This document shows positions 9,064-17,556 of a stretch of 64,000 nt of DNA, piece by piece. The stretch comes from an uncultured Fluviicola sp. (lineage in GTDB: Bacteria; Bacteroidota; Bacteroidia; Flavobacteriales_D; Crocinitomicaceae): assembly GCA_913009205.1 (NCBI GenBank), contig CAJVYC010000001.1, forward strand, positions 1-64,000. Direction: 5' to 3'. Under the pieces are notes generated by a model, which saw nothing but the letters and a program-made list of their open reading frames with translations, searched no databases and was not told the origin of the DNA. The first letter of the stretch is position 1. Each line of letters starts with the position of its first letter. Position numbers and translations under genes: made by a program.

Positions 9064-9210
9064 ATGAAATTCAAAGTTAAATGGTGACGGAATGGTCGTG
9101 ATCAGTTGCTTAACCGTGTGGAATTTTCGAAAAACTTAAAAACAAACACCTCGAGTAAAATCGAATTATTCATTGATGACTTAGACACCTTGATTAAAGT
9201 CGAGGAATGA
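9064..9210 (+). pseudogene. Possible remnant of a short protein gene
   Basis: An ATG at 9064 opens MKFKVKW, then an in-frame TGA at 9085-9087, then 40 further codons ending in KIELFIDDLDTLIKVEE before TGA at 9208. The second part has protein-like composition but no recognised family. CCTCGA and TCGAGG near 9150 and 9201 form a distant inverted pair. Apart from this and the promoter of the opposite gene, nothing was recognised between 8904 and 9235. Confidence 0.25.
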
Positions 9211-9235
9211 GTTCAATTTTAGTATTTTTGATCCA

Positions 9236-9859
9236 ATGATTTCAGATTCAAATAACGTGAAAGCGGGCCTCCCAATTATGGAGCAATTTTACACGATTCA
9301 AGGAGAAGGTTTTCACAGCGGAAAAGCAGCCTATTTTATACGAATAGCAGGATGCGACGTGGGTTGCGTTTGGTGCGACGTAAAGGATAGTTGGAACGCT
9401 GGTGACCACAAATACCAAACAGTTCAATCATTAATTGACAACGTTCTCGAAACCAAAACGAATTTTTGCGTTATCACGGGTGGAGAACCTTGTATGTACG
9501 ATTTAAATGAACTCACCAACTTATTGAAAGAAAACGGAATTGAAGTGGCCTTAGAAACCTCAGGCTGTTATGAACTGAAAGGTCAAATCGATTGGTACTG
9601 CTTCTCTCCTAAAAAATTCAAAGCACCTTTGGAGAATGCTTATTTAAGCGCAAATGAACTTAAGGTTATAATTAGCCATCCATCTGATTTTGAATGGGCA
9701 GAACAACATGCTGCGAAAGTTTCAAAAGAGTGTAAATTATACCTCCAACCGGAATGGTCGAAACAGGAACGGTTTTTGTCTAAGATCATTGACTATGTAA
9801 AGGAAAATCCAAATTGGAACATTTCTTTGCAGACCCATAAATTCATGAACATACCTTAA
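9236..9859 (+). CDS. queE: 7-carboxy-7-deazaguanine synthase (radical SAM)
   Basis: 207 residues, the usual length. The radical-SAM cluster motif CxxxCxxC is C40-C44-C47 (CDVGCVWC), preceded by the QueE signature FYTIQGEGFHSGKAAYFIR and followed by the glycine-rich TGGEP near residue 80. The enzyme converts 6-carboxy-tetrahydropterin to 7-carboxy-7-deazaguanine in queuosine/7-deazaguanine synthesis and acts in the cytosol. It heads a plus-strand run with the OmpA lipoprotein gene 2 bases downstream. A TATTTTTG box at 9223-9230 ends 5 bases before the ATG, which would give an almost leaderless message. Partner genes queC, queD and queF are not in the window. Confidence 0.95.
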   Translation: MISDSNNVKAGLPIMEQFYTIQGEGFHSGKAAYFIRIAGCDVGCVWCDVKDSWNAGDHKYQTVQSLIDNVLETKTNFCVITGGEPCMYDLNELTNLLKENGIEVALETSGCYELKGQIDWYCFSPKKFKAPLENAYLSANELKVIISHPSDFEWAEQHAAKVSKECKLYLQPEWSKQERFLSKIIDYVKENPNWNISLQTHKFMNIP

Positions 9860-9861
9860 TT

Positions 9862-11874
9862 ATGAAATACATATTTATTCTATTCACGCTTTTTTTATTC
9901 ACTAATTGCGCTACATCGCAGGGTTACTCAACAGGTAATAAAAAAGCCATTAAGTATTTTGAGCTCGCTTTGAAGGCTCCACGTGAATCAAAAATTGAAG
10001 GAACGAACACACCAAATTTCCCGGCTGGATTGGAAATTCTAAAGAAGGCTTTAGACAAAGAGCCTAATTTCTGGGAAGCACATGTATTGGCAGGTGAATT
10101 CGAGGAGAACATGAATAATTATGAATCTGCGATTGACCATTATAAAAAAGCGTTAGCGATCAATCCAAACCACACGAGAACAGGAAGCACTTACTTTTAC
10201 TTGGGCAATTTACAACATGCAACAGGTGATTATGACAATGCGATTCGAAACTTGGACATCTTTATGAACAATAGAAGTGCGAGTCCAGAACTTCAAGCCG
10301 TGGCAAGTCAAACAAGACGTAATTGTATTTTTGCGCGTGATGCCATATTAAACCCATTGCCGTTTGATCCTATTAATGCTGGACCTGGTATCAATACGAC
10401 TCAACCGGAATACTTCCCGACAATTACTGTCGATGGAAAAACAATTTTGTTTACTCGAAGAATTAAAGACGGTAGTGTGCGTCAATCCTTCAAGGAGCAG
10501 GAAGATTTCTTTGTTTCTCAATTGATCCAATATCAATGGGCGACTGCTGTTCCAATGCCGACAAATGTAAACACAGTAAACAACGAAGGAGCTCCAACAA
10601 TTTCTGCCGATGGAAGAACCTTGGTGTTTGTAGGATGCCCTGACATAGCGGGAGAGTATGGTGTAAATAGAAAAGGACGCGGAAGCTGCGATTTATTTAT
10701 CACGCGTCGATTAGGAGCCAAATGGACGAATCCTGAAAACCTTCCGGGAATGCTAAACTCAATGCATTGGGAAACACAACCGTCGTTATCTTCGGATGGA
10801 AAAACAATGTATTTCATTCGTGGTTTAAGAGGAAGAAATGGATCGAATGATTCTGATATTTACGTTTCTTACAAAGATGAAAACGACAATTGGGGCAATC
10901 CCATTCGTTTACCGGATCACATTAACACGAAGGAAAAAGAGGAATCAGTTCTAATTCATCCCGACGGTAAAACACTTTATTTCGCCTCTCGAGGTCATAT
11001 TGGAATGGGAGGATCGGATTTGTACGTTACAAGAATGGATGATCAAGGAAACTGGTCCATGCCTAAAAATCTAGGATATCCAATCAACACGAAGTATGAT
11101 GAAAATTCATTAATGGTCTCTCCAGAAGGTGAAGTTGCATTCTTTGCTTCCAATCGAGATGGAGGGTATGGCGATTTAGACATTTACTATTTCACAATGC
11201 CAGAGTCTATGCGTCCGACTAAAACATTGTATTTTGAAGGATTGGTTTACGACATTAAAACAAGAGAGCCGCTTCCTGGGAAATTTCAATTGATTGATTT
11301 AGCAACTGGAAAAGAAGTAATGTCGGCGAAGGCAGATCCCGTGACCGGTGAATTCGTTGTTCCGCTTCCAGTAAATAAAGAATACGCATTAAATGTTCAA
11401 TATTCTGGATATGCATTCTTCACGCAAAACTTCGACATGGAAAATCCTGACAACTTGGAGGCTATTCACTTGGACGTTCCGATGGTACCTTTAAATGGTG
11501 AAAATAGCGAAGGAATTCCATTGGCAAACGTTTTCTTTGATGTGAACAAGGCCACCTTGAGGCCTAAATCCTTTGTTGAACTAAACAAATTGGTTGAATT
11601 CATGATGACTTATCCAAAGGTTAAAATTGAAATTGGTGGTCATACAGATGTTCGTGGATCAAACAACCTTGTTCTATCTCAAAGCAGAGCAAAAGCTGTT
11701 TATTCTTATTTGATTTCGAAGGAAGTTCCAGCTGAACGAATGATCTTCAAGGGATACGGAAGTACAATTCCAATTATTACATTGGCGGAAATTGAATTAC
11801 TGTCAACGGATAAAGCCAAAGAGAAGGCACATCAAGCGAACAGACGTACCGAATACAAAATATTGGCTGAATGA
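9862..11874 (+). CDS. PorE-like TPR/PD40/OmpA lipoprotein
   Basis: 670 residues. A lipoprotein signal (LFLFTNC, Cys16) is followed by TPR units at about 25-150, PD40/WD40-like propeller blades at about 190-430 (ISADGRTLVFVG, SSDGKTMYFIRG, SPEGEVAFFASNRDG), a carboxypeptidase-regulatory-like domain at about 450-540 and an OmpA C-terminal peptidoglycan-binding domain from about 555 (NVFFDVNKATLRPKS, IEIGGHTDVRGSNNLVLSQSRA). This is the four-domain order of PorE of Porphyromonas, which anchors the T9SS to peptidoglycan. Other OmpA proteins of this phylum share parts of it, so a structural cell-envelope role is certain and a T9SS role is likely. No other por/gld gene is adjacent. Confidence 0.85.
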   Translation: MKYIFILFTLFLFTNCATSQGYSTGNKKAIKYFELALKAPRESKIEGTNTPNFPAGLEILKKALDKEPNFWEAHVLAGEFEENMNNYESAIDHYKKALAINPNHTRTGSTYFYLGNLQHATGDYDNAIRNLDIFMNNRSASPELQAVASQTRRNCIFARDAILNPLPFDPINAGPGINTTQPEYFPTITVDGKTILFTRRIKDGSVRQSFKEQEDFFVSQLIQYQWATAVPMPTNVNTVNNEGAPTISADGRTLVFVGCPDIAGEYGVNRKGRGSCDLFITRRLGAKWTNPENLPGMLNSMHWETQPSLSSDGKTMYFIRGLRGRNGSNDSDIYVSYKDENDNWGNPIRLPDHINTKEKEESVLIHPDGKTLYFASRGHIGMGGSDLYVTRMDDQGNWSMPKNLGYPINTKYDENSLMVSPEGEVAFFASNRDGGYGDLDIYYFTMPESMRPTKTLYFEGLVYDIKTREPLPGKFQLIDLATGKEVMSAKADPVTGEFVVPLPVNKEYALNVQYSGYAFFTQNFDMENPDNLEAIHLDVPMVPLNGENSEGIPLANVFFDVNKATLRPKSFVELNKLVEFMMTYPKVKIEIGGHTDVRGSNNLVLSQSRAKAVYSYLISKEVPAERMIFKGYGSTIPIITLAEIELLSTDKAKEKAHQANRRTEYKILAE

Positions 11875-12830
11875 TTCATTTAATTCGTTTAGCGCGACCG
11901 CTAAATTTGCTTATTATCGCTCTGACAATGTACGGTCTGGGTTGGTACCTCAATGACGCCGTTGAATATTCGGAAAACACCGACGTTCAAAGTGTTTACT
12001 TTTTCCTTCTTGTCTTTTCAACAGTCTTAATTGCTGCTGCCGGTAATATCATTAATGATTACTTCGATGTAAAAGCAGACAGGGTAAACAAACCCGAACG
12101 GCTTATTATCGGCAAGCACATTAAACGTCGTGTCGCTATTGTCGCGCATTGGGGATTGAATTTCTTGGCATTTAGTATTGCCATTTTTTTGAGTTGGAAA
12201 CTAGAAACCTACTGGTACGTTTTCATCCATTTGCTATCTATTAATATCCTTTGGTATTATTCATCGTACTTCAAGCGTAAATTGTTTACGGGAAACATTC
12301 TAATTGCTGGTCTGACGGCACTCGTTCCTCTTTTAGTGGGACTGTATTTTTACCAGAGCCATCAGCTGTTAGAGAGTCCAAATCAGAACTATTTTATTTA
12401 TCCTTTCGACAAATTTCGCGGCGATAAGTTCATTGTTTTTCTTTCTTTCGCCTTGGCGGGTTTTGCCTTCTTATTAAACTTCGCTAGAGAAGTCGTGAAA
12501 GATATGGAAGACGTTGAAGGAGATCAATTAATTCGAGCAAAGACAGTTCCAATTGTTTTTGGATTCAACAAATCGAAATTGGCCATTTCTACAATTCTTT
12601 TTTCTGCTATTGCTGCAATTGCGTTTTTCTTCTTGCAATTCAAAGGAATCGAACCCATCGTATTTCTTTTCGTTGGATTTTCGACCTTATTAATTATTAT
12701 CGCGTTTGTTCTCTTGTTAAAAGCGAATGAAAAGGCGAACTATAAAATGATTAACGCTTGTATCAAACTAGCGATGGTCTTCGGGCTCCTCTCTCCTATT
12801 TACTGGAAACTTCTTATCATTTATGGATAA
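11871..12830 (+). CDS. UbiA-family prenyltransferase (geranylgeranylglycerol-phosphate geranylgeranyltransferase-like)
   Basis: 319 residues with about eight or nine membrane segments. The two aspartate-rich motifs of UbiA enzymes are present: NDYFDVKADRVNKP (about 62-75) and KDMEDVEGDQ (about 212-221). The family transfers a polyprenyl chain to an aromatic or glycerol-phosphate acceptor in the membrane. Bacteroidota carry homologues similar to archaeal digeranylgeranylglyceryl phosphate synthase; the sequence resembles that group more than MenA or UbiA proper. It overlaps the PorE-like gene by 4 bases and maf by 8 bases. Acceptor and chain length cannot be read from the sequence. Confidence 0.85.
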   Translation: MIHLIRLARPLNLLIIALTMYGLGWYLNDAVEYSENTDVQSVYFFLLVFSTVLIAAAGNIINDYFDVKADRVNKPERLIIGKHIKRRVAIVAHWGLNFLAFSIAIFLSWKLETYWYVFIHLLSINILWYYSSYFKRKLFTGNILIAGLTALVPLLVGLYFYQSHQLLESPNQNYFIYPFDKFRGDKFIVFLSFALAGFAFLLNFAREVVKDMEDVEGDQLIRAKTVPIVFGFNKSKLAISTILFSAIAAIAFFFLQFKGIEPIVFLFVGFSTLLIIIAFVLLLKANEKANYKMINACIKLAMVFGLLSPIYWKLLIIYG

Positions 12831-13395
12831 ATTAAAGATTGTTCTTGGCTCAAAATCACCTCGACGTCAATCATTGGTAAAAGAACTAGGTTTCGAAGTT
12901 GAAATTCGAATGAAGGAAGTCGAAGAAGTATATCCAGAAACGTTGGCGTTGATTGATGTTCCTGAATTCTTGGCCAAACTGAAGGCAGAACCTTTAAAAT
13001 TGGCATTAAAAGACAATGAGGTTCTTTTGACTTCCGATACTGTTGTGATTCACAATGGCAAGTTGCTGGGAAAGCCAAAAGACCGCGAGGATTCCATTCA
13101 GATGCTAAAACGTTTGTCTAATTCATCACATACCGTAGTTACGGGCGTAAGTCTTATTTCAATTAAAAATTCGCATTCTTTTTCATCGCATACAGAAGTT
13201 TACTTCTCCGAGATTTCGGATGAAGATATCGTTGCTTATGTTGATCAATATACACCTTTCGATAAGGCGGGCTCTTATGGCATTCAAGAATGGCTCGGAT
13301 ACATTGGCGTTAAAAAAATTGAAGGTTGCTACTACAATGTAATGGGACTGCCACTTCACGACACCTACAAAGCGCTTAAAGCTAATTTTATATAA
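12823..13395 (+). CDS. maf: Maf-family nucleotide pyrophosphatase
   Basis: 190 residues, full length. Typical features are the N-terminal LGSKSPRRQSLVKELGF, the LLTSDTVVIHNGKLLGKPKD segment with the catalytic aspartate near residue 68, and DKAGSYGIQEW near 145. Maf proteins hydrolyse dTTP/UTP or modified nucleotides to the monophosphate and so clean the pool. It overlaps the UbiA-type gene by 8 bases and is followed 2 bases later by the DUF2007 gene, so it is translationally coupled in the queE-headed run. Confidence 0.93.
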   Translation: MDKLKIVLGSKSPRRQSLVKELGFEVEIRMKEVEEVYPETLALIDVPEFLAKLKAEPLKLALKDNEVLLTSDTVVIHNGKLLGKPKDREDSIQMLKRLSNSSHTVVTGVSLISIKNSHSFSSHTEVYFSEISDEDIVAYVDQYTPFDKAGSYGIQEWLGYIGVKKIEGCYYNVMGLPLHDTYKALKANFI

Positions 13396-13397
13396 TT

Positions 13398-14132
13398 ATG
13401 GCTGAATGGGTTACAGTTTATAAGGAGCAGAATTTTACGAATGCGCATTTGATTAAATCATTTCTTGAATTTGACGATATTGAGGTTCAATTGTTGGATG
13501 AACTAACGACTCAAACAGGCTCTATTTATTTTGCAGCTTCAGGTGGCGTCCGCATACAAGTTCAAGAACCGGACGTAACAAAAGCATTGCAGATTCTTAA
13601 GGAAAAAGGATATGGTAATCCAGACGTTGACAAGTCAAATCAATTGTTTAATTCCCTTGGTAAATTTTCAAAGAAAATTCCATTCCTTAAAAAAATGCAA
13701 ATTGAGGTTGCTGTCTTCACATTAGCTTCAATTGCAGTCTCCCTCGTGTTGATTGTTATTTTTTTATTGACGAGAGAATCAACAGAAGAGATTATTGTAA
13801 ATCATAGATGGAAAATTGTTGAAGTCAAGCACAACCATCAAATTATTGAAAGGGATTATAGCAATGGTATACTGATCAATTTTGACTCTGATCTTGATCT
13901 GATACGCTTCAAAGAGGATTATTCCATTTACTTCTCCGATTATGGTCAAGGAAGTGCAGAGGCCATATGGAAAGTCGATGGAGATAAAATGACTTTTAAA
14001 CCTTATGACCGGTCTTCAATTCATAAAACTCAAGAGCACATTTTCTTTAAAACTTTTAAAATAAGTATGGAGAAAAAGTATATGATTTTAGATTCACCAA
14101 CAACGAAAATAACTTGTTTACAAGCATATTAA
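13398..14132 (+). CDS. DUF2007 protein with one membrane segment and a C-terminal exported domain
   Basis: 244 residues. Residues 1-72 form a DUF2007 (putative signal-transducing) domain: WVTVYKEQNFTNAHLIKSFLE and GGVRIQVQEPDVTKALQILKEKGY. A single membrane helix lies at about 107-128 (VAVFTLASIAVSLVLIVIF). The remaining 115 residues (WKIVEVKHNHQIIERDYSNG ... ) look like a small lipocalin-type beta domain of the DUF5004 kind, placed across the membrane. The function of DUF2007 is not established. It lies 2 bases after maf and 19 bases before the pseudouridine synthase. Confidence 0.75.
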   Translation: MAEWVTVYKEQNFTNAHLIKSFLEFDDIEVQLLDELTTQTGSIYFAASGGVRIQVQEPDVTKALQILKEKGYGNPDVDKSNQLFNSLGKFSKKIPFLKKMQIEVAVFTLASIAVSLVLIVIFLLTRESTEEIIVNHRWKIVEVKHNHQIIERDYSNGILINFDSDLDLIRFKEDYSIYFSDYGQGSAEAIWKVDGDKMTFKPYDRSSIHKTQEHIFFKTFKISMEKKYMILDSPTTKITCLQAY

Positions 14133-14150
14133 TATGATTCCATTTTTTGA

Positions 14151-15893
14151 ATGGTAAAGCTTGTTTATTTTCTCGTACTTTTATCATCTCAATCTAAAAC
14201 TCCAAACACCATCTTAGCACTCGACAAATACTTCACGCCATTCAAAGCTTCAATCAATGGCTTAAAAGTTCCATCTAAATTTACGTATCCGTTTTTTTAC
14301 GATCCAAACCCATTAAGTGTAATTGCGGCCGAAGAGCTTCAAGCTTACATTCAAAATGAAATGGATTGGGACCATGATTTTGGTTTAGATCCTGATTCGG
14401 ATTCTGGAGCTGGAAAAATGTTCGGTGTTCTAGTGGTTCAAAATAAAGAAGGCGAATTGGGCTATTTATCATCGTTTTCAGGGAAAATTTCCAATTCAAA
14501 TTTGCACTTAGGCTTTGTTCCTCCAGTTTTTGACATGCTTGACCCAAATGGTTTTTTCGTTCGAGATATGGATGAACTAAGCGAGATTAACAGGTTTACA
14601 GCGGAGTTATTGAGCAATCCCGAAGTAGAGATTCGAAAAAAGTTCGCTGATGAATGTATCACTCAGTCCAAAATAGAAATTGAAGCCCACCGGGAGGCAA
14701 TGCGAGTTGCTAAGGCCGATCGAAAGATGCGCAGAATGGAAGGCGATATTGAAATGACAGGTGATGCGTTTAAAATACTTGAAAAGGAACTTTCGAAGGA
14801 AAGCTTGATGTATAAGCATCAATTAAAAACCTTGACCGAAAATTGGAAGGATAAGATTGATGAAGCTCAGTCCAACTTATCGGAAGTAATGAGGAAAATC
14901 AATTTTCTGAAAAAGGACCGTAAAAAGAAATCAAACAACTTACAGCAAAAACTCTTTAGTCAATATGATTTCCTGAATCAAAAGGGCAAATTGAAAAACG
15001 TTGTGACCATTTTTAAGAATACAGCGGTTAAAGTTCCCCCTTCTGCAGCAGGGGAATGTGCGGCACCAAAACTATTGCAGTTTGCGTATCAAAATAATTT
15101 AAAACCGATTGCCATGGCTGAGTTCTGGTGGGGACGCGCACCAAAATCTGAAATTAGAAAACATGGATTCTTTTACCCGTCATGTCGCGGAAAATGCGAA
15201 CCAATTCTCAATCACATGCTGGTTGGTCTTGATGTTGAAGACAATCCGTTATTAATAATACCTGTAGGACTTAAGGCGCCCGAGATCGTTTTTGAAGACG
15301 ACGATATCTTGGTTATTAATAAACCGGAAGGAATGTTGTCCGTGAGAGGAAAAACGGACTTACCTTCAGTTCAAGATTGGGCGCATAGAAAATACCCCAA
15401 CTCCCAAGGACCAATGATTATACACCGCCTAGACATGGCAACATCTGGAATCCTAATCCTTTCAAAGACAAAAAAAGCCAATAAAGAAGTTCAGGCGCAG
15501 TTCATACAACGAACGATTAAGAAACGTTACGTTGCCATTTTGGAAGGGATTATTAAAGAAGACGAGGGCATTATTGATTTGCCGATGCGTCAAGATTTCA
15601 ATGACCGGCCTAAACAGCTTGTTTGTCACGAAGATGGTAAACCTGCGAAAACACGATTCAAAGTCGTTGAGCGCGTAAACAATACGACCAAAGTTCACCT
15701 CTATCCTATTACGGGAAGATCGCATCAACTTCGCGTTCATGCGGCGCATACAGATGGCTTGGGTTGTCCAATCGTCGGTGATGACTTATATGGAACTAAA
15801 GGCGTGCGATTACATTTACATGCTGAGTACATTGAGTTCGATCATCCGATCAGTAAAAAACCATTAAAACTAAAAGTTAAAGCGGAGTTTTAA
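14151..15893 (+). CDS. RluA-family pseudouridine synthase with long N-terminal extension
   Basis: 580 residues, about twice the usual RluA length. The C-terminal 220 residues are a full RluA catalytic domain: HRLDMATSGILILSKTKKAN with the active Asp, KKRYVAILEGI, and the RSHQLRVHAAH motif. Before it are a coiled-coil-prone region at about 165-265 and a conserved-looking cysteine segment at about 295-350 (GECAAPKLL, then FYPSCRGKCEPILNHMLVGL). No N-terminal S4 domain is seen. It should isomerise uridine in rRNA or tRNA; the target is unknown. The start at ATG 14151 follows the DUF2007 gene by 18 bases. Confidence 0.88.
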   Translation: MVKLVYFLVLLSSQSKTPNTILALDKYFTPFKASINGLKVPSKFTYPFFYDPNPLSVIAAEELQAYIQNEMDWDHDFGLDPDSDSGAGKMFGVLVVQNKEGELGYLSSFSGKISNSNLHLGFVPPVFDMLDPNGFFVRDMDELSEINRFTAELLSNPEVEIRKKFADECITQSKIEIEAHREAMRVAKADRKMRRMEGDIEMTGDAFKILEKELSKESLMYKHQLKTLTENWKDKIDEAQSNLSEVMRKINFLKKDRKKKSNNLQQKLFSQYDFLNQKGKLKNVVTIFKNTAVKVPPSAAGECAAPKLLQFAYQNNLKPIAMAEFWWGRAPKSEIRKHGFFYPSCRGKCEPILNHMLVGLDVEDNPLLIIPVGLKAPEIVFEDDDILVINKPEGMLSVRGKTDLPSVQDWAHRKYPNSQGPMIIHRLDMATSGILILSKTKKANKEVQAQFIQRTIKKRYVAILEGIIKEDEGIIDLPMRQDFNDRPKQLVCHEDGKPAKTRFKVVERVNNTTKVHLYPITGRSHQLRVHAAHTDGLGCPIVGDDLYGTKGVRLHLHAEYIEFDHPISKKPLKLKVKAEF

Positions 15894-15939
15894 TTCCGAA
15901 ATAGAAAATCATATATTCACAGAAAAAATTCTAATTAAA

Positions 15940-16395
15940 ATGAGATACCTTCTTCCCATATTTGTGATTGCTTTGGCATTTTCATCCTGCAAAAAGAAGA
16001 AAGCCGAAGAACAAGCTATTGCTGACGAAACAACTATTCAGAATTATATCACTGAGAATGGCTTAAACGCTATCCCCACGGGAACGGGACTTTACTATGT
16101 AATCGATGTTCAAGGAGCTGGACTGCCATGTACAAGTGAATCTACAGTTGTAGTTGCCTACTCGGGTTATTTCTTAAGCGGAACTGTTTTCGATGAAAGC
16201 GAGCCAACTGGCGTTGAATTTGGTTTAGCAAATGTTATTGCAGGTTGGACGGAAGGTATACCTTACTTCAAAGAAGGAGGAACAGGAAAGCTTTTGGTTC
16301 CTTCAGCATTAGGGTACGGACCCGATGGAAATAATACGATTCCAGCAAATTCTGTTTTGATTTTTGATATTGAATTAATTTCTGTCGTTCAATAA
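15940..16395 (+). CDS. FKBP-type peptidyl-prolyl isomerase lipoprotein
   Basis: 151 residues. A lipobox (FSSC, Cys17) is followed by a lysine/glutamate linker and a single FKBP domain (about 45-150) with TVVVAYSGYFLSGTVFDES, VIAGWTEGIPYFKEGGTGKLLVPSALGYG and NSVLIFDIELISV. It is expected to speed prolyl isomerisation of proteins at the periplasmic face of a membrane. It is a monocistronic plus-strand gene, 46 bases after the RluA gene, and the last gene before a strand switch. Confidence 0.9.
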   Translation: MRYLLPIFVIALAFSSCKKKKAEEQAIADETTIQNYITENGLNAIPTGTGLYYVIDVQGAGLPCTSESTVVVAYSGYFLSGTVFDESEPTGVEFGLANVIAGWTEGIPYFKEGGTGKLLVPSALGYGPDGNNTIPANSVLIFDIELISVVQ

Positions 16396-16728
16396 GCTCA
16401 ATTCATTGCGAGTCCTAATTCTGAGCGCTGCAATTAACACACAAGTTTACATTTCTTTTTCAAGTTGAACCTTTCACTTGACCGTTCTATCAATCTATGA
16501 GTTTCAAATTGTTCGAGGATCAATTAGCACATTTTATAATTCTCGCAAAGAGAACATTAGTTCAAGCAAAGATGACTTGGCGGCTTCAAATAGATTCAAC
16601 TTTTCAATTCTAGTATCATTCTGGTGCGCATTGCTCACACAACTCACTTCTACTAAATAATCCTATTTAATTTGATAAGCCCTGGGCTGAAGAGCTGTGA
16701 TAGTAATCTGAATAGAAAAGTATAGAAC
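16396..16728. other. Gene-free stretch between convergent transcripts
   Basis: I see no supported gene here. The short open frames on either strand have no recognisable family, and those with protein-like composition are broken by stops. No clear terminator for the FKBP gene was found on the plus strand before the shared hairpin at 16732-16759. Confidence 0.5.
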
Positions 16729-16760
16729 AAAAAAAATCCACCCCTAAGGATGGATTTTTC
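16729..16760 (-). terminator. Intrinsic terminator of the cold-shock gene
   Basis: The stem AAAAATCCA/TGGATTTTT (9 bp, 10-base loop) lies about 30 bases after the stop of the cold-shock gene, with a run of U on the minus strand. Because the stem is A/U-flanked on both sides it may also stop plus-strand transcription from the FKBP gene. Confidence 0.85.
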
Positions 16761-16791
16761 AATTCATAGATATTTTTATAAATATCAGAGA

Positions 16792-16983
16792 TTAGTCAAC
16801 TTTAACGTTAGTTGCGTTCAATCCTTTTGGACTTTCTTCAACTTCGTAAGTTACTTTGTCTCCTTCTGTAATTTCGTCGATAAGATTATTTGCGTGAACA
16901 AAAACATCTTTACTTCCATCTTCTGGTGTAATAAATCCAAATCCTTTTGAATTATTAAAAAATTTTACTGTACCGTTACTCAT
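16792..16983 (-). CDS. Cold-shock protein, CspA family
   Basis: 63 residues, full cold-shock domain. Both RNA-binding motifs are present: RNP1 KGFGFITP and RNP2 VFVHANN, with [14 protein letters not shown] at the start and the PKGLNATNV end. It binds single-stranded nucleic acid and acts as an RNA chaperone in the cytosol. The gene is monocistronic, with its own terminator 30 bases downstream. A TACTTTTG box lies 22 bases before the ATG, and an inverted repeat lies farther upstream. Confidence 0.95.
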   Translation of the reverse strand: MSNGTVKFFNNSKGFGFITPEDGSKDVFVHANNLIDEITEGDKVTYEVEESPKGLNATNVKVD

Positions 16984-17028
16984 AATATATTTTTTATTTG
17001 AGCTTCAAAAGTACTAATTAATTCTTTA

Positions 17029-17091
17029 ATGTTGATAAAAAATGAAAAGTTATACATTTTTTTTTTTTCGACAATCGTTAATTATCAACAT
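17029..17091. repeat. 10-base inverted repeat upstream of the cold-shock gene
   Basis: ATGTTGATAA at 17029-17038 and TTATCAACAT at 17082-17091 are perfect inverted copies separated by 43 bases that include a run of 13-14 T. As RNA they could form a long-loop hairpin either in a long cold-shock leader or at the end of upstream transcription; as DNA they could be a paired operator. Confidence 0.5.
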
Positions 17092-17120
17092 ATTAAGTAG
17101 TAAATACGCCCTATTAAAAT

Positions 17121-17435
17121 CTACACAATCATTTTTTTAAGATTATAAAATCGCCTAAACCACCCTTTAACAGTGGTTTTTAGTAATATTCGCTTCAATA
17201 ATTCAAGATCTTTATCCTTTACCTGCATCAGATGGAATAAATGTTCTCCATCAAAGCAAGTATTTAGGAAATAATTACTGTAATTTTTCTTCTCTTTTGT
17301 AAGAAATCGAATGGTATGGACCCCCGTATTATGTTTTTCGCCATACAAAAAGAGTACTTTATCTGAAAAATCAGAACACAACGACGAAACATAACCGAAC
17401 TCATTTTTAGAGTTCAGGAAAAACTCAATCTTGAA
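17121..17435 (-). pseudogene. Open frame of unknown origin, probably a gene remnant
   Basis: The frame is open over 104 codons but the first usable start is a TTG at 17381, giving 86 residues (SDKVLFLYGEKHNTGVHTIRF, later CFDGEHLFHLMQ). The residues before the TTG (IEFFLNSKNEFGYVSS) look equally coding, so the N terminus appears lost. The KVLFLYGEK and GEHLFH patterns are weakly reminiscent of the C-terminal third of an alpha/beta hydrolase, but this is not a firm match. It lies beside the DUF389 remnant in a degenerate stretch between cspA and argS. Confidence 0.3.
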
Positions 17436-17556
17436 TTACTTGAATTTTAGAACCCCACTCTTTCTAAGTTGAAAGGTTGAATCATTTCCATTGCTTTTAG
17501 AGAATGCTGAATAGTATAGCCTAACTCTTTATACTCAGAATACGTATACTTTAAAT

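Noticed and set aside
16478-16660. Plus-strand frame of 60 codons between the FKBP and cold-shock genes
   Set aside because: Composition is not protein-like and the opposite strand is equally open; no family.
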